Origin: Pelagibacteraceae bacterium
GTDB lineage: Bacteria; Pseudomonadota; Alphaproteobacteria; Pelagibacterales; Pelagibacteraceae
Length of the DNA: 64,000 nt
NCBI GenBank assembly: GCA_009693705.1
Contig: SHWS01000004.1
Span: 1-64,000, forward strand
Direction: 5' to 3'
Under the pieces are notes generated by a model, which did no database searches, was not told the origin of the DNA, and saw nothing but the letters and a program-made list of their open reading frames with translations. The position numbers were made by a program, and so were the translations under genes. Below, in pieces: positions 62,144 to 64,000 of the stretch. Each line of letters starts with the position of its first letter. The first letter of the stretch is position 1.

Positions 62144-64000
62144 ATGGATGTTAAAATTTCATTACCATTATTACCTTTAAGAGACATAGTTGTATTTCCT
62201 AGTATGGTAGTTCCACTTTTTGTTGGAAGAGATAAATCTATCTCAGCTTTGCATGAGGTAATGAAAAAAGATAAAAAAATCATTTTAGTCACACAAAAAA
62301 ATTCAGAAATTGATGACCCAAAAAAAACTGATGTTTTTATGTACGGTTGTGAAGGAAGTGTTTTACAGCTATTAAAATTACCAGATGGAACCGTTAAAGT
62401 TTTAGTTGAAGGAATTAGAAGAGTAAAAATATTAGATTTTCAAGAAAAGGATAATTTTATTATATGCGAATTCAGTCATTATAATGATATTAATGAAAAA
62501 AATGAGGATTTATTTCCATTAGCAACTAATGCTATAAGAAGATTAGAAAAATTAACTTCAATAAATCGAAAAATTTCGAACGAAACTATTAATACCATAA
62601 AAGAAATCAAAGATCCTTCAAAATTAGCTGATAATATTGCATCTCATATCTCAGCAACAATTTCTGAAAAACAGCAAATATTTGAAACTGCTGACGTAAA
62701 AAAAAGATTAAATTTTCTTATTAAAATAATAGAAAATGAAACAAGCATAATAGGGGTTGAAAAAAGAATTAGAGGAAGAGTTAAAACTCAAATGGAGAAA
62801 ACGCAAAGAGAATATTATTTAAATGAACAGTTAAAAGCAATTCAAAAAGAATTGGGTGAAATAGAAGACGGCAAAGATGAAAGCAGCAATTTGAATAAAT
62901 TAATTCTTAAAGCCAAAATGCCAAAAGATGTTGAAAATAAATGTATGCAAGAGCTTAAAAAATTAAAAAATATGAGCCCAATGTCTGCTGAAGCAACAGT
63001 TGTTAGAAATTATTTAGACTGGATGGTTGAATTGCCTTGGTATAAAAAAAGTGAGACTGACATAGATTTAACTAAAGCTTTAAGTGTTTTAGATGGTGAT
63101 CATTTTGGCTTAGAAAAAGTTAAAGAGCGAATAATAGAGTTTCTTGCAGTACAGAAAAGAATGGGAAAAATTAAAGGACCTATTTTATGTTTAGTTGGAC
63201 CTCCTGGAGTAGGCAAAACCTCTTTAGGCAAATCAATTGCAAAAGCAACCAACAGAGAATTTGTTAGAATGTCTGTAGGCGGAATGAGAGATGAAGCAGA
63301 AATTAGAGGACATAGAAGAACTTATATAGGTTCTTTGCCAGGAAAAATTATTCAAATGATGAAAAAAGCTGGAACTAAAAACCCTTTAATTTTATTAGAT
63401 GAAATTGATAAAATTGGAAATGATTATAGAGGTGATCCATCTTCAGCCCTTTTAGAAGCTTTAGATCCTGAACAAAACTCAACTTTCAATGATCATTATC
63501 TGGAAGTAGATTATGATTTATCAGATGTAATGTTTGTAACAACTGCAAATACTTTGAACATCTTACCGCCATTATTAGATAGAATGGAAGTAATTAGATT
63601 AGCAGGTTATACAGAAGACGAAAAAATTAGTATTGCAAACAAGTTTCTTCTTCCAAAACAAATAAAAGACAATGGCGTTAAAGAAAATGAGATGAAAATA
63701 GAAGAAGATATTATTAAAGAAATTATTAGAAGCTACACTAAAGAGTCTGGAGTAAGAAATTTAGAGAGAGAAATCTCAAAGATAGCAAGAAAAGTTGTTA
63801 AAAAAGTAGTAGCAGCCGAAGAAAAAGAGGTTAATGTTAATAATAAAAATTTGCATGATTTTCTTGGTATACCTAAATTTAAATTTGGTGAATTAGAAAC
63901 AGAGGACAAGATTGGTATCGTAACAGGTCTAGCTTGGACTGAGTATGGTGGTGAAATTTTAAAAATTGAAACAGTAACTATGCCAGGCAAAGGACGTATG
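62144..64000 (+). CDS. lon: ATP-dependent protease Lon, cut by the right edge
   Basis: From ATG 62144 the frame stays open for 619 codons to the window edge, about three quarters of a usual Lon. The N-terminal substrate domain begins SLPLLPLRDIVVFPSMVVPL. Walker A is GPPGVGKT (352-359) and Walker B is LILLDEIDKIG. The visible end (ETVTMPGKGRM) is the start of the protease domain, so the catalytic Ser-Lys dyad lies outside. The start is 60 bases after clpX. Confidence 0.95.
   Translation, partial: MDVKISLPLLPLRDIVVFPSMVVPLFVGRDKSISALHEVMKKDKKIILVTQKNSEIDDPKKTDVFMYGCEGSVLQLLKLPDGTVKVLVEGIRRVKILDFQEKDNFIICEFSHYNDINEKNEDLFPLATNAIRRLEKLTSINRKISNETINTIKEIKDPSKLADNIASHISATISEKQQIFETADVKKRLNFLIKIIENETSIIGVEKRIRGRVKTQMEKTQREYYLNEQLKAIQKELGEIEDGKDESSNLNKLILKAKMPKDVENKCMQELKKLKNMSPMSAEATVVRNYLDWMVELPWYKKSETDIDLTKALSVLDGDHFGLEKVKERIIEFLAVQKRMGKIKGPILCLVGPPGVGKTSLGKSIAKATNREFVRMSVGGMRDEAEIRGHRRTYIGSLPGKIIQMMKKAGTKNPLILLDEIDKIGNDYRGDPSSALLEALDPEQNSTFNDHYLEVDYDLSDVMFVTTANTLNILPPLLDRMEVIRLAGYTEDEKISIANKFLLPKQIKDNGVKENEMKIEEDIIKEIIRSYTKESGVRNLEREISKIARKVVKKVVAAEEKEVNVNNKNLHDFLGIPKFKFGELETEDKIGIVTGLAWTEYGGEILKIETVTMPGKGRM

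Noticed and set aside
1-64000. CRISPR arrays, insertion sequences, integrases or prophage genes
   Set aside because: No regularly spaced repeats, transposase or phage-structural sequences were found on either strand.

Overview
The window is very AT-rich and densely packed. Most genes abut or overlap by 1-4 bases, few start codons have a clear Shine-Dalgarno sequence, and TTG or GTG starts recur. Several genes are typical of Alphaproteobacteria: a zeta-type F1-ATPase inhibitor (DUF1476), DUF1289, DUF3553, an alpha-type RpoZ, a divergent RecX and the tig-clpP-clpX-lon series. Together with AprM-AprB-AprA sulfite chemistry and extreme compactness, this suggests a streamlined marine alphaproteobacterium of the SAR11 (Pelagibacterales) or HIMB59 type. 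The assignment is inferred from gene content and base composition. No search was run.

Layout. 1-10 kb: the 3' end of a CAT-anticodon tRNA, apt, a polar amino-acid ABC transporter (binding protein and two permeases, no ATPase) followed by a nitrilase-family hydrolase, a DUF6165 gene and two glycosyltransferases, a thioredoxin-fold protein, a gamma carbonic anhydrase, a PNPOx-like flavoprotein, a GarR-type dehydrogenase and an MFS transporter. 10-19 kb: rpoZ, a DMT transporter, dusA, a TSUP permease, a HIT protein, then an alcohol/aldehyde cluster (Fe-ADH and a class I amidotransferase on one strand, ALDH and a decayed SDR on the other) and a YedK-type SRAP protein. 19-33 kb: a long exported acidic protein of unknown function, a DMT transporter, a GFA protein, a DAO-family oxidase, YqhA, the F1-ATPase zeta inhibitor, small membrane proteins, rseP, HU, bcp, a GT2-like protein, rhodanese, an ABA4-like protein, recX, cysQ, DUF3553 and mnmA. 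33-38 kb: metC-like lyase, MFS transporter, pabB-pabA-pabC. 38-49 kb: an organosulfonate/sulfite block. 49-58 kb: DUF305, an M24 hydrolase, DMT, M23, SDR and TerC proteins, an NCS1 permease, DUF3047, YbgC, a family 5 uracil-DNA glycosylase and DUF1289. 58-64 kb: tRNA-Leu(UAG), tig, clpP, clpX and lon, which runs off the right edge.

The most coherent system is 38.3-48.9 kb. Xsc (sulfoacetaldehyde to acetyl phosphate and sulfite) and SuyAB (sulfolactate to pyruvate and sulfite) both release sulfite. AprMBA could oxidise sulfite to APS with electrons passing to the membrane, and two permease families (TSUP and YeiH) could export sulfite or sulfate. An unknown 116-residue protein follows aprA and a 44-residue single-span peptide precedes the TSUP gene. 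A DAO-family flavoprotein follows xsc and could supply sulfoacetaldehyde from taurine. No ATP sulfurylase, phosphotransacetylase or taurine transporter lies in the window.

Two genes look broken: the SDR beside the ALDH (start codon changed to ATA and a frameshift) and a two-span small membrane protein at 25.45 kb (one frameshift). I recognise no classical DNA-binding transcription regulator; HU is the only obvious DNA-binding protein. There are no insertion sequences, prophage genes or CRISPR arrays. No gene-free stretch exceeds 300 bases; the longest are about 200-230 bases (616-837, 13995-14203, 23751-23974, 38073-38303, 53620-53820, 57488-57682), and I see no recognised structured RNA in any of them.
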